Numbered from the stretch's first letter, positions 1-7,129 are shown. The stretch is 64,000 nt of DNA from XN24 sp035514535 (GCA_035514535.1 DATKAZ010000067.1:62001-126000); one strand, 5' to 3'. The notes: generated from the letters alone by a model not told the origin. Translations and numbers: made by a program.

Positions 1-351
1 CACGTCCTCGATCCCGGTTGCGAGCAGTACCGTGCGTCCGTGGTACTGCCCGCCCCGGGTGTCGGTCACCCGGAAGCCACCCTCCAGGCACTCCAGCCGC
101 GACGCCGTGGCCCGGATCACCGTGGTGCCGTAATCCACTGCTTGAGTGCGCAGGCGCTCCAGCAACTCATCGCCGCTCACCCCGTCCGGAAACCCCGGGC
201 AGTTGTGGCTGCGCGGAATCCAGCGCGCGCGGCTGTTACCGGCATCGAGCACGGTCACGTTGCGGTGGAACCTGTTGAGGTACAGCGCGGCGGTCATGCC
301 GGCGGGGCCGGCGCCGATGACGACACAACCCTTGAATTCGAGATCCTGCAT
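1..351 (-). CDS. thioredoxin-reductase-like FAD/NAD(P) oxidoreductase, N-terminal part (runs off left edge)
   Basis: The first 117 codons of a minus-strand gene are present; the rest lies outside the window. The protein opens with a Rossmann dinucleotide-binding motif GAGPAG at residues 13-18, followed by a second strand ending in VLDAG, and later residues resembling the thioredoxin reductase FAD domain (NCPGFPDGVSG, then LLATGIEDV at the truncated end). This places it in the class II pyridine nucleotide-disulfide oxidoreductases. The region where a CxxC redox pair would sit is not visible, so true thioredoxin reductase cannot be separated from CxxC-less relatives. The ATG at 351 is chosen because the Rossmann strand follows at once; a weak GAGG-like ribosome site precedes it. 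Confidence 0.8.
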   Translation of the reverse strand, partial: MQDLEFKGCVVIGAGPAGMTAALYLNRFHRNVTVLDAGNSRARWIPRSHNCPGFPDGVSGDELLERLRTQAVDYGTTVIRATASRLECLEGGFRVTDTRGGQYHGRTVLLATGIEDV

Positions 352-577
352 TGCCTGCCTCGGGATGCGAGCGACCGCTCAGCGCAAGGGTGCGCCGGCG
401 ACATGGTGACTCTAGAATCGCATCACTTAATCCCGGCGATCGGTGCCCTGGACCACAGAAATACTCCAATCTGCCGAAACGCACCGGCGAGAATCGCGAA
501 ACAAGAGCGTTCGACCCTGTGCAGCCCCCAGACCAGCTCCGCAAGAGTGGGCATGCTATGCGGTATTCTCAGGAGAC

Positions 578-1534
578 ATGAGCAGCGCGGCATCAGACGG
601 GCCTCGGCCCATCATTGGCTATTGGGCAGGCATCCTCGCCAGCGCAGGCCGCAACTGGCTGGAAAGCCAGGCTTTCATCTATGCTGCCGCGCTGGCCTTC
701 TTCACTGTGTTCTCGATTGCGCCGGTGATGATCATCGCCGTGACCGTGGTTGGGCTGGTCCTGGGCGACCAGGCCGCGGAGGGTCAGATCATGACCCAGC
801 TCGAGGACGCGATTGGTCCCGAGGCGGCCGAGGTCGTCGAGACGGCCGTGATCAATTCACAGATCGACCAGAGCGGGCTGCTGCCTACTATCGTCGGCAT
901 CGCGGCAATCCTGATCGGTGCCTCGACGGTATTTGCGCAGATGCAGCAATCGCTGAACCGGATCTGGGATGTGGCGGCACGGCCGACGCGAAACAGCATG
1001 ATGCTGTTTATTCGCTCCCGGGTGCTGTCGCTGACCATCGTATTGGCGATTGGCTTCATCCTGCTGGTCTCACTGCTGTTGAGCGTGGCGCTGCGCACGG
1101 TAATGGTGTTCGCCGAGCAGTGGCTGCCGATGCCGGGGTTCGTGCTGATCGGCTTGGAGATTGTGCTGTCATTGACCGTCGTCACGCTGCTGTTCGCGGC
1201 CATGTTCCGCATCCTGCCGGACGTCATCCTGAGGTGGACGGATGTGCTGCTGGGTGCACTGCTCACAGCCGTGCTGTTCACACTTGGGCGCTCGCTCATC
1301 GCGATGTACCTGGCGAATACCGCGACTGCGTCGACCTACGGCGCGGCAGGCTCGCTGGTGCTGTTGCTGCTCTGGGTAAACTATTCGTCGCTGATACTGC
1401 TGTTTGGCGCGGCATTCACGCGCGCGCACCTGGAGGCCCGCGGTCTGCCCGTGCGACCACGCTCCACCGCCGTGTGTGTGCACCGCGAACTCATCGACGA
1501 TCCGCCGGACGCGCGCCGGCGACATGGTGGCTGA
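578..1534 (+). CDS. YihY/BrkB family inner-membrane protein
   Basis: This 318-residue polytopic membrane protein belongs to the YihY/UPF0761 (BrkB, 'ribonuclease BN'-misnamed) family. Family features are the N-terminal AAALAFFTVFSIAP segment around residues 30-43, a long soluble stretch of about 50 residues, then paired hydrophobic helices and the late TASTYGAAGSLVLLLLWVNY block around residues 250-270. About six membrane spans are visible. The molecular function of the family is unsettled; it is not an RNase. I start at the ATG at 578, just after an AGGAG, because the in-frame sequence upstream is not membrane-protein-like. The 3' end overlaps the convergent esterase gene by 44 bases. Confidence 0.82.
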   Translation: MSSAASDGPRPIIGYWAGILASAGRNWLESQAFIYAAALAFFTVFSIAPVMIIAVTVVGLVLGDQAAEGQIMTQLEDAIGPEAAEVVETAVINSQIDQSGLLPTIVGIAAILIGASTVFAQMQQSLNRIWDVAARPTRNSMMLFIRSRVLSLTIVLAIGFILLVSLLLSVALRTVMVFAEQWLPMPGFVLIGLEIVLSLTVVTLLFAAMFRILPDVILRWTDVLLGALLTAVLFTLGRSLIAMYLANTATASTYGAAGSLVLLLLWVNYSSLILLFGAAFTRAHLEARGLPVRPRSTAVCVHRELIDDPPDARRRHGG

Positions 1535-2603
1535 AGAATCGCATCATTTCCCGGCTGGCGTCAGGTCCCTGCGGATCGGTGTATGAACCGGCGTCGCTGC
1601 CCCCGGACCAGGCGTGCCCGACACCGTGCAGCAGCCAGTGTTCGAGGATGGGCGTGCCTTCGGCATCAACTTCGACCGTGATCGTGTAATCGCGTCCGCC
1701 CGATGCGTGGCCCCGGCGCGAACTGGACGCCAGCTGCGCGCCGCCGCGGGCCTGCGACAGCACCTGCCGCGCGTTGACCGGGCTCACAGTGCGGTCCTGG
1801 TCGCCATGGAAGACTATGGTCGGCACCGGCGCGGCAGTGTAGCCGGGGTTGGCGCTGCCGCCCTGGCGCATCGCCGCGAATGCCGACGCCACGTCGCTGG
1901 CTGCCCCACAGGCCAGGCCCGAATGCACGCCCGCGGCGGCGAACAGCTCCGGATACGCGCGCGCCACGATCACCGCCGCGGCAGCCCCGGCCGACAGCCC
2001 GGCGACGTAGACGCGGGCGGGGTCCACCGCGAACTCGCGCATCACCTCGCGGGTGATCCCGGCGATCAGCGCCGGCTCGCCGCGGTCGCGCTGCTGGTCC
2101 TGGGCGTTGAACCAGTTCCAGCACCTGTTGCCGTTGGCCGAGGACGACTGCGCCGGATAGGCGACCAGGAACGACTGCTCTTCGGCCAGCTCGTTCATGC
2201 CGGTGCCGGTGGCGAAGTCCTCGGGCGACTGGGTGCAGCCGTGCAGCATCACCACCAGCGGCAGCGGCTCGTCGCCATAGGTACTGGGCACGTACAGGCG
2301 GTAGCCGCGGCTGTCGCCGTGGCCCTGGTGGCGGCGTGATTCGAAGCGCGCACCGGCATGGGGGGCAGGCGCATCCGCAGCAACGCCTGCCTTGCGGGCC
2401 CGCACGAGCGGCATGGAGCGCAGCTTGTCCAGCAGGCTCGCCGGCGGCGAAGGCTTAGGCGCACGATCGGGCGCGGTGGTTTCAGCAGGCGGTACGGGCA
2501 ACGGTCTGCCGCGCCCCTGCAGCAGGGCCAAGGCCTCGTGCAGTCGCCCTTCACGAGTGAGGCGGGTGGCTTGCGCCATGTCGATGGAAGTTTTCAGGTT
2601 CAT
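1491..2603 (-). CDS. PHB depolymerase / feruloyl-esterase type alpha/beta hydrolase
   Basis: This 370-residue protein belongs to the esterase PHB depolymerase family. The oxyanion region HGCTQ is at residues 121-125, the lipase box GLSAG gives nucleophile Ser204, and the acid (HGDQDRTV, about residue 265) and histidine (HGVGHAW, about residue 325) follow in the expected order. Family members cleave short-chain polyhydroxyalkanoate or aryl esters. Residues 30-90 form a low-complexity Pro/Ala-rich linker, and no clear signal peptide is seen, so an intracellular or non-classically secreted enzyme is possible. It lies 56 bases downstream of a ribbon-helix-helix regulator on the same strand, which suggests one transcript. 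Polymer specificity is not proven from sequence. Confidence 0.85.
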   Translation of the reverse strand: MNLKTSIDMAQATRLTREGRLHEALALLQGRGRPLPVPPAETTAPDRAPKPSPPASLLDKLRSMPLVRARKAGVAADAPAPHAGARFESRRHQGHGDSRGYRLYVPSTYGDEPLPLVVMLHGCTQSPEDFATGTGMNELAEEQSFLVAYPAQSSSANGNRCWNWFNAQDQQRDRGEPALIAGITREVMREFAVDPARVYVAGLSAGAAAAVIVARAYPELFAAAGVHSGLACGAASDVASAFAAMRQGGSANPGYTAAPVPTIVFHGDQDRTVSPVNARQVLSQARGGAQLASSSRRGHASGGRDYTITVEVDAEGTPILEHWLLHGVGHAWSGGSDAGSYTDPQGPDASREMMRFFSHHVAGARPADRR

Positions 2604-2659
2604 GCGGTGCTCCGGAACTGGGACGGCGTGCGAAGCGCAAACGGGAAGATGTGAAGGGA

Positions 2660-3088
2660 TCAGCCGATGTGGTCGCGCAGCGCGTCCTTTACCGCGGCGC
2701 TGGCCTGCAGCGCGCCAAGCACCTGCACGCGTCCTATGGCGGCGCGCGCCAGCGCGGGGCTGACGTCGGCGGCGATCACCGCCAGGCCCAGCACCTGGAT
2801 GTCCAGGGTTTCACCGGCCGCACGGGCCGCCTCCAGGTCCTGGCGGCTGTACTGGCGCAGGCCCAGCTCCAGGCCCTGGCGCGCCACCGACTGGGTGACC
2901 GTGTCGCCCTGGCGGTCGAGCTGGTTGCGGATGGCGGTCCGGATGAAATCGGTGCGGTTGGAGTAGAAGCCTTCCTGCACCAGCAGGTCGACCCGGCCCA
3001 GGTCCATGTGGCCCAGGTTGATCGACACTTTCTCGGTCTCGGCGACCTTCAACGGCAGGCTTTCGGCGCGTCGGCTCATGCTTGTCAT
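2660..3088 (-). CDS. ribbon-helix-helix (CopG/Arc-type) DNA-binding protein
   Basis: The protein has about 142 residues. The N-terminal third contains EKVSINLGHMDLGRVDLLV followed by FYSNRTDFIRTAIRNQL, the beta-strand plus two-helix pattern of ribbon-helix-helix regulators. The C-terminal 80 residues (LDIQVLGLAVIAADVSPALA onward) are less typical and could be an effector or oligomerisation part. It precedes the PHB-depolymerase-type esterase gene on the same strand. ATG 3088 is preferred, but ATG 3079 is possible. The start codon sits in the edge of a 27-bp inverted repeat, which suggests autoregulation. Target and ligand are unknown. Confidence 0.72.
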   Translation of the reverse strand: MTSMSRRAESLPLKVAETEKVSINLGHMDLGRVDLLVQEGFYSNRTDFIRTAIRNQLDRQGDTVTQSVARQGLELGLRQYSRQDLEAARAAGETLDIQVLGLAVIAADVSPALARAAIGRVQVLGALQASAAVKDALRDHIG

Positions 3089-3111
3089 CCAAATAGACTC
3101 TATATGGATGA
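3085..3111. promoter_or_regulatory. 27-bp inverted repeat over the regulator start codon, probable operator
   Basis: Two 13-base arms, TCATCCAAATAGA and TCTATATGGATGA, flank a central C at 3098. Twelve of thirteen pairs are complementary; only 3092/3104 mismatch. The repeat spans the start codon at 3086-3088 and the normal ribosome-binding position of the ribbon-helix-helix gene. It could be the DNA operator for that dimeric regulator or an RNA hairpin hiding its start. No stronger Shine-Dalgarno sequence is seen. Confidence 0.6.
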
Positions 3112-3247
3112 TATCACGCACCCCGGAAGCCGAACAGAGCGATCCCTATTTATGGGCAGAATTTATGCGGCCTTAAGGCCTTCCAATAAGACTCAAGTAC
3201 CTCAACGTGACTTCCGGCACTTGAAGCATCTGCTTCGAGCCTCTTAA

Positions 3248-3481
3248 TGGCTCTATGCCTTTCTGGCATTCGTCCTACTCGCGTGCCTCAGGGCGGGGTG
3301 GGGAGACTTTGATCCATGGCTGTCCCAGGACGAGATCCGAGAGAATATCCGGTCGACTATTCGTTGGGCGATTCAGATTCTGATTCATTTCCTTGTTCCT
3401 GCGGCCATTCTTTTCTACTTTGGCGCTGAGGCGGTGGCCAAGCTTCGCGGCAAACAGCGCAAGTCTGGCGACGCGGCCTAA
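3248..3481 (+). pseudogene. small membrane-protein reading frame lacking an ATG start, probable remnant
   Basis: An open frame of 77 codons follows a TAA at 3245-3247 and ends at the TAA at 3479-3481. It reads as a plausible protein: a hydrophobic start (LYAFLAFVLLACL), an acidic segment (DFDPWLSQDEIRENI), a second hydrophobic helix (IQILIHFLVPAAILFYF) and a basic tail. There is no ATG, and no convincing GTG or TTG near its beginning, so it is most likely the 3' part of a truncated gene. It lies in lower-GC DNA to the left of the dif-associated elements. Its stop codon is inside a GCCTAAC sequence. No family is recognised. Confidence 0.4.
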
Positions 3482-3528
3482 CCAATCGTACGAGCGGACC
3501 TGCGGTCCGCACACCACTTAACTGTTGT
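3476..3528 (+). repeat. possible 5' half of an integron attC-like site
   Basis: GCCTAAC, which contains the stop codon of the preceding frame, is followed by a 7-bp hairpin GCGGACC / GGTCCGC and then CTTAACT. This is the order seen in the first half of many attC sites of xanthomonad-type integron cassettes. The closing GTTRRRY-type core that would complete the site is absent, and the Xer-element end repeat begins there instead. The reading is tentative. Confidence 0.25.
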
Positions 3529-3667
3529 ACGTCGTCGGGTTCGGCGAGGCCTGCGTCCGCCTGGTGGTTGCCTCGCTGGTGAGGCCTTGTAAATGCAGGC
3601 TTTTGTGACACCGGAGCAGCGCCAAAGGGGATTCGGAGCTGCTTCTGACTTGTGCGCATAAGGTATA
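3527..3667. repeat. element right-end repeat, copy 1 (remnant element)
   Basis: This stretch is related to 6996-7146. Shared blocks, in order, are TTGTACG, the 12-mer CTGCGTCCGCCTGG followed by GGTTG, TTCGGAGC, and the 20-base ACTTGTGCGCATAAGGTATA that ends both copies. It marks the right end of an element of the same kind whose body has been lost or replaced to the left. The spacing between blocks is similar in the two copies but not identical. Confidence 0.55.
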
Positions 3668-3678
3668 GCAAGTGACCG
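3651..3678 (+). other. hybrid XerC/XerD recombination site (dif-like), left boundary
   Basis: The XerC arm TGTGCGCATAA (3651-3661) and the central hexamer GGTATA (3662-3667) are identical to those of the dif site at 7130. The XerD arm GCAAGTGACCG (3668-3678) is unrelated to the canonical TTATGTTAAAT. This pattern, a shared XerC arm with an element-derived XerD arm, is what XerC-first integration of an element exploiting Xer leaves at one junction. Confidence 0.75.
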
Positions 3679-3733
3679 TTCCAAAGCCGCGCACGATTTT
3701 TGTGAAATCAGTGCTTTAACCAGCGTTCGGAAC

Positions 3734-3748
3734 GTGACAAATTGTCAC
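3734..3748. promoter_or_regulatory. 15-bp perfect palindrome upstream of the first HEPN gene
   Basis: GTGACAA, a central A, then TTGTCAC form a perfect 15-bp palindrome 73 bases before the GTG start of the HEPN gene. A degenerate counterpart, GACAATCTGTCAC at 4442-4454, lies at the same distance (72 bases) from the TATAGCAAGTG left end of the next element. It therefore belongs to the conserved left end of these elements. The role may be an operator or a replication or packaging signal; it is unknown. Confidence 0.45.
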
Positions 3749-3821
3749 AGCAAAACGCATCCCGCGCGGCGAATAGCCCCACAGTCGCTTCATGGAAGAC
3801 CGGCCCGGCAAGGAGGCGCCA

Positions 3822-4358
3822 GTGTCAAAAGCCAAAGAAACGTTCGACCAGGCGATTCTGGACGCCGAGAACCTGCTGGCTCACTTCAAAACTCTGAATT
3901 CCCATCCGCCGCCGCCTGAACTCGAGGTTCTCAAGCGAGCCGGGTTGGTCATGGCAATGACGGCCTGGGAGACTTACGTCGAAGACCGTCTCCAGGAACT
4001 GTGCGGCGAGCGGCTCAAGAACGTGAAGGATGAGTGGGTCACTTCTCTGGTAGAGCGGAAGCTAGCCATCGACCTCGGCCAACTCAACAACCCCAATTCC
4101 CTCAAGACCGCCGAGTTGTTTCGGACATACGCTGGAGTAGATGTCACCAAGAACTGGGCGTGGCATCCGTGGGATCAAGCTACGGTCCGGCATAAGCTGG
4201 ACGGGTACATCAGATTGCGGGGAGAGGTGGTCCACCGCTCGCTGGCAAACGCTACTCAGCAGCCGATGCCCCATCCAGTAACGAAAGCTGATCTGGAAAA
4301 GGCGATCCGTTTCTTGAAGAAACTCGTGGAAGTCACAGAAGAGATTTTGCCAGGTTAG
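3822..4358 (+). CDS. HEPN-domain protein (MAE_28990-like), probable RNase-type defence or toxin protein
   Basis: This 178-residue, mostly helical protein contains RAGLVMAMTAWETYVEDRL near residue 45 and the motif RGEVVH (R-x4-H) near residue 143. R-x4-H is the active-site signature of HEPN ribonucleases. The overall pattern matches the MAE_28990/MAE_18760-like HEPN group found in defence islands and toxin-antitoxin loci. The start is the GTG at 3822, because a strong AAGGAGG (3810-3816) lies 5 bases before it; the upstream ATG at 3792 has no such site. It sits alone between two Xer sites. No antitoxin partner (for example a MNT nucleotidyltransferase) is encoded beside it. The RNase role is inferred, not shown. 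Confidence 0.75.
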   Translation: MSKAKETFDQAILDAENLLAHFKTLNSHPPPPELEVLKRAGLVMAMTAWETYVEDRLQELCGERLKNVKDEWVTSLVERKLAIDLGQLNNPNSLKTAELFRTYAGVDVTKNWAWHPWDQATVRHKLDGYIRLRGEVVHRSLANATQQPMPHPVTKADLEKAIRFLKKLVEVTEEILPG

Positions 4359-4384
4359 GGCGCCGAATGTATAGCAAGTGCCCA
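4357..4384 (+). other. second degenerate dif-like Xer site
   Basis: The XerC arm position reads AGGGCGCCGAA, matching 7 of 11 bases of the local dif arm. The central hexamer is TGTATA, identical to the E. coli dif centre. The XerD arm reads GCAAGTGCCCA, which matches the hybrid site at 3668 in GCAAGTG-CC. The following 70 bases also align with the DNA after the first site. The site overlaps the stop codon of the first HEPN gene at 4356-4358. Confidence 0.55.
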
Positions 4385-4625
4385 TGACCAAGGGCACATT
4401 CTGGCTTGGAATAACAGTGGCTTATCTAGAGCGCGCGCAGAGACAATCTGTCACCCGGTGCTGCGTTACCGCAACAATTTGGAGCCGACCCTGCCACAAG
4501 TCTTTGTCACCAGATTCGCCAATAACAATGCCCGCCTAGATATGGTATATGGCGATTAATGGCGAATGAAATCAACATCGACAGGTCCCCTAGCCGGTGT
4601 TATCGCGCGGTATGCCCGCAAAATC

Positions 4626-4660
4626 ATGCGGCCTTTAGGCCGTCCATTTAAGAGTGAGCG
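4626..4660. repeat. short palindromic repeat related to 3165-3195
   Basis: ATGCGGCCTTTAGGCC here resembles ATGCGGCCTTAAGGCC near 3165. Both are followed by TCCA or TTCCA and an AAGA-containing stretch. The left copy contains the perfect 12-bp palindrome GGCCTTAAGGCC. The copies may be vestiges of shared element DNA. No function can be assigned. Confidence 0.3.
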
Positions 4661-4670
4661 GCCATCATCC

Positions 4671-5165
4671 ATGCAGCACCTCGTTGATGCCACACGGGCT
4701 GCTGTAGCCCAAGGAAATTGGTATGCGGCTTTGGCTCTTGCTCTTACCCTGCCCGACATCTGCGGACGGCTTGAGAGCCCGGGAAAAGAATCGCAGGCGC
4801 GCTTCGTTACGTGGTACGACAGGTTCTTGCTATCACGGTATCAGTCGCACATTGGTCCGGCCCACATACTCCACACGTTTCTGTCGGGTCGAGATTGTTA
4901 CGCCCTTCGTTGTGCGTTCTTGCATGAGGGGGAATTTGGGATTGAGGATCAGCGCGCGCGGCAAGCGCTCGAACGATTCCACTTCACGGCGCCTCGACCT
5001 GGTTTACTCATGCACAACAATCAGTCTGGGAACATTCTTCAATTGCAGGTTGACTGCTTCTGCCGCGACGTTTGCGAAGCAGTTGAAGCTTGGATCGCAT
5101 CCATCCAGGGCAATGCTCACATTCAGGCACGAACCGCAGCGCTAGGAAAGGTGCACGCTTCATAA
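4671..5165 (+). CDS. HEPN-like protein of a family common on islands and gene cassettes
   Basis: This 164-residue protein has the N-terminal block AAVAQGNWYAALALALTLPD followed by ICGRLE, which I recognise as a recurrent hypothetical family of genomic islands. A R-x4-H motif, RCAFLHEG, lies near residue 81, consistent with a divergent HEPN fold. ATG 4671 is chosen because the family motif starts about 12 residues later; the frame is open back to 4566, but that extension is not family-like and overlaps a palindromic repeat. It is the plus-strand cargo of the Rep-bearing element. Function is unknown; an RNA-directed defence or toxin role is inferred from R-x4-H and context only. Confidence 0.65.
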   Translation: MQHLVDATRAAVAQGNWYAALALALTLPDICGRLESPGKESQARFVTWYDRFLLSRYQSHIGPAHILHTFLSGRDCYALRCAFLHEGEFGIEDQRARQALERFHFTAPRPGLLMHNNQSGNILQLQVDCFCRDVCEAVEAWIASIQGNAHIQARTAALGKVHAS

Positions 5166-5293
5166 CCGCTAACTATTTGTTGCTGCAGACGGGCCGCCCG
5201 CGGCGTACCAGACTAACTATGATTTCAACCGAACGTGGTGATACGGCGCAGTGTTTTTCTGGCGCTTCTTGGCCCGCGCCGGTTTAAACGGCG

Positions 5294-5821
5294 TTAAGCA
5301 TGATCCGGCACCACGCCGTTATGAACGGTAGGGTCGCTCGGCTGTTCCTCCAGCCTGCCATCCTGGCAAGGCCGAGGTTGAAAAGATGTTCTCCGAGGAA
5401 TCTTCTCCACGGCCGTGAGCAGCTTGGCACCGTCCTGCAGCAGCCCGCGCAGAGCGTCGGCCAGCTCGAAGAATCCAAGCTCTCCCATTGAATCGGCATA
5501 CCGGGCTTTGTCGAGCTGCTTTCGCAACTCGGCGATCTGCGCATGCAAGAATGGCAGCGTGGCTATCTCGCCAGCCGTGTAAACAAGGCCATCGGAATCG
5601 ATCAACTCATCACGGTGGACGCGATATCGGCCCCACTCAGCCCCGAGAAATCGGCCTTGAATGTGAATCTCCCAGAGGCGTTGCGCCTGAGGGGAGGGCA
5701 GTCGCGTTCCACGCTTGAAATGCTGGGCCGTCGCTTTGGACACGACGCAAACACGCATAATCTCTCCGACCTGGTAGCCGTAGAAAAGATTACAGACAGA
5801 TTTGCGGGAGGACTTTGGCAC
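5294..5821 (-). CDS. phage-type helix-turn-helix protein (DUF3653-like)
   Basis: This 175-residue protein begins with SVCNLFYGYQVGEIMRVCVV and then SKATAQHFKRGTRLPSPQA, a helix-turn-helix-like core typical of small proteins encoded beside Rep in dif-integrating filamentous phages of xanthomonads (DUF3653-like). LWEIHIQGRFLGAEWGRYRV follows. The middle (about residues 85-130) is a likely coiled coil. It lies 27 bases downstream of the Rep gene on the same strand, so the two are probably co-transcribed. The start is GTG 5821; no strong ribosome site is seen. The likely role is control of element transcription or replication, inferred from position. Confidence 0.6.
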   Translation of the reverse strand: MPKSSRKSVCNLFYGYQVGEIMRVCVVSKATAQHFKRGTRLPSPQAQRLWEIHIQGRFLGAEWGRYRVHRDELIDSDGLVYTAGEIATLPFLHAQIAELRKQLDKARYADSMGELGFFELADALRGLLQDGAKLLTAVEKIPRRTSFQPRPCQDGRLEEQPSDPTVHNGVVPDHA

Positions 5822-5848
5822 GGCGCGAAATCATCCAGAACGCAGCAA

Positions 5849-6778
5849 TTACGACCTCGACAAAATGCCGAAGGAGCGCCGTTTACTGTCTTGATGATTT
5901 CGCGTTACAGGGGCCGAATGATCGTGCCGTCCTACATGATCCGCTTGATTCGACGGCTTGAAACTCGCGCTTGCCCCTTTACCTGTCCCGTACCCATACC
6001 CAATTTCGCGCTCGAGGCCGAGTATCAAACCTGATTCGAATTGCGTCAAGCGTTGGAGCGCCTGGGCGGCGAGAGGACCTGACTCCCACCCAGTGAAGCC
6101 CGCTCGACCGTTATCCCGAAATCGGCGGCGGCATTTCCAGCCCTTCCGGCGGCTCTCATATCCTCGTCGGACTGTTCGGACAATGGATACGGCCTCGCGG
6201 CCCCGGAGTGTTGTCGTTTGGCAGATACTCGGGTTGCCCCAGATCCCCCAAAAGCGTCCGACCTCGCAAAAATCCTCAGGGACTTCCTTCTGCAGAGTCT
6301 TGGACGCGTACTTAGCCGCATATGCGCCGGCTGCCTTCGGATTTCGGAGCTTTTCGGTCCGGGTGCCCGCCCGCAGGTGGCGGACGTCCCCGGACCCCAC
6401 AATCGCGTACCACGCGTCGGCCACATCTGCCTTAGGGACCTCGTGCCGCAGAAACACGTGAAAATGGGGCGCACCCCGCGCCTGGAATTCCTTAAACCAG
6501 AGGCCGACAGGGTTCCCGTTGCGGACCAGCCATTGCCGCATCCGGCGCCAGTGATCCATGACCAACCGGCCATCGACAGGAAACTCCCCAGGGTATGTGA
6601 GCGTCACCATCACAGCCAATGCGGGGAAGTTTCTCGCGCAAAACAGTAAACGTCGCGCGGAAGCTGCTGAAAACCCGACGATTCGCCCCCGTTTACCGCC
6701 GCCAGAACGAGCGCGGTAGCCCTGAAGCCCCAACGATCGGTGAATCCGGACATCCCGGGATCCGATTTCGAGCGTCAC
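5849..6778 (-). CDS. HUH rolling-circle replication initiator (Rep), filamentous-phage type
   Basis: The protein carries the motifs of an HUH endonuclease: a motif I strand MVTLTYPGEF, the metal-binding HUH motif in GAPHFHVFL, and the tyrosine helix AAGAYAAKYASKTL with two candidate catalytic tyrosines four residues apart. VGRFWGIWGN follows, as in Rep/G2P-like proteins of satellite and filamentous phages. It would nick the element origin and start single-strand replication. The frame stays open to 7090, but there is no ATG upstream of the catalytic domain and the first part overlaps the end repeat. I use GTG 6778 (309 residues), and the start is uncertain. The C-terminal 130 residues are basic and poorly conserved. 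Confidence 0.75.
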   Translation of the reverse strand: MTLEIGSRDVRIHRSLGLQGYRARSGGGKRGRIVGFSAASARRLLFCARNFPALAVMVTLTYPGEFPVDGRLVMDHWRRMRQWLVRNGNPVGLWFKEFQARGAPHFHVFLRHEVPKADVADAWYAIVGSGDVRHLRAGTRTEKLRNPKAAGAYAAKYASKTLQKEVPEDFCEVGRFWGIWGNPSICQTTTLRGREAVSIVRTVRRGYESRRKGWKCRRRFRDNGRAGFTGWESGPLAAQALQRLTQFESGLILGLEREIGYGYGTGKGASASFKPSNQADHVGRHDHSAPVTRNHQDSKRRSFGILSRS

Positions 6779-7129
6779 TGACCGGCGATCCAGTTTCTGT
6801 GCAGATATGCACCTAGTGACAAGCCCAGACCGGCCAACGGCGCCGGACGCGGCGCGCTCCGCGCGCGCCCGCTGTCCGGACGCTACTTGTCTACCCGCAG
6901 CGTCGTAGCCAATTCCACCTGTAGAGAAGTCTGCAAGTGGCGTAGTGCCCGAGCCGACATCGGCGCCAATGCATTCCCGGACACCGGTTACAGTTTGTAC
7001 GCCTGATTGTTCGGCGCGGACTGCGTCCGCCTGGCGGTTGGGCGTCACGGCTGAGCCGGGAGCCCTTGGAAAACCTGGGTTTCTTGACAAGAGAGGCGCT
7101 CCGAGAGAGGTTCGGAGCCAATCCTAACT
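6779..7129. other. element right end, no convincing gene
   Basis: This 350-base stretch lies between the Rep start and dif. It contains the second copy of the element end repeat (6996-7146) and a GC-rich segment with several overlapping inverted repeats near 6838-6890, including CGGCGCG/CGCGCCG-like pairs. A replication origin or promoter for Rep is expected here. No independent coding sequence is supported. Confidence 0.4.

Larger units (their letters stand above)
3668..4367 (+). mobile_element. small Xer-bounded module carrying one HEPN gene
   Basis: About 0.7 kb lies between the dif-like sites at 3651 and 4357. Its left end begins with the central TATA and GCAAGTGACC. The only gene is the HEPN-type protein at 3822-4358, whose stop codon overlaps the next Xer site. 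No recombinase, Rep or capsid gene is present, so movement would depend on host XerCD or on a neighbouring element. The arrangement resembles pdif modules known from Acinetobacter plasmids, but on a chromosome at dif. This is inference from site architecture. Confidence 0.5.

Noticed and set aside
40..1689. Long plus-strand open frame of 549 codons
   Set aside because: It runs antisense to the flavoprotein and in a shifted frame of the YihY gene; its Arg/Gly/His-rich translation is typical of a high-GC shadow frame.
3146..3173. An inverted dif-like site near TTATGCGGCC at the left border
   Set aside because: Seven bases resemble the reversed XerC arm, but the opposite arm and centre do not match.
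3734..3748. Reading the palindrome before the HEPN gene as a CRP site
   Set aside because: GTGA and TCAC are separated by seven bases, not the six of a CRP site, and the outer T/A positions fail on one side.
4524..4562. A further Xer-like site around a GGTATA followed by TGGCGATTAAT
   Set aside because: Only 6 of 11 bases fit the XerD arm and about 4 of 11 the XerC arm, and the flanks do not align with the other element ends.
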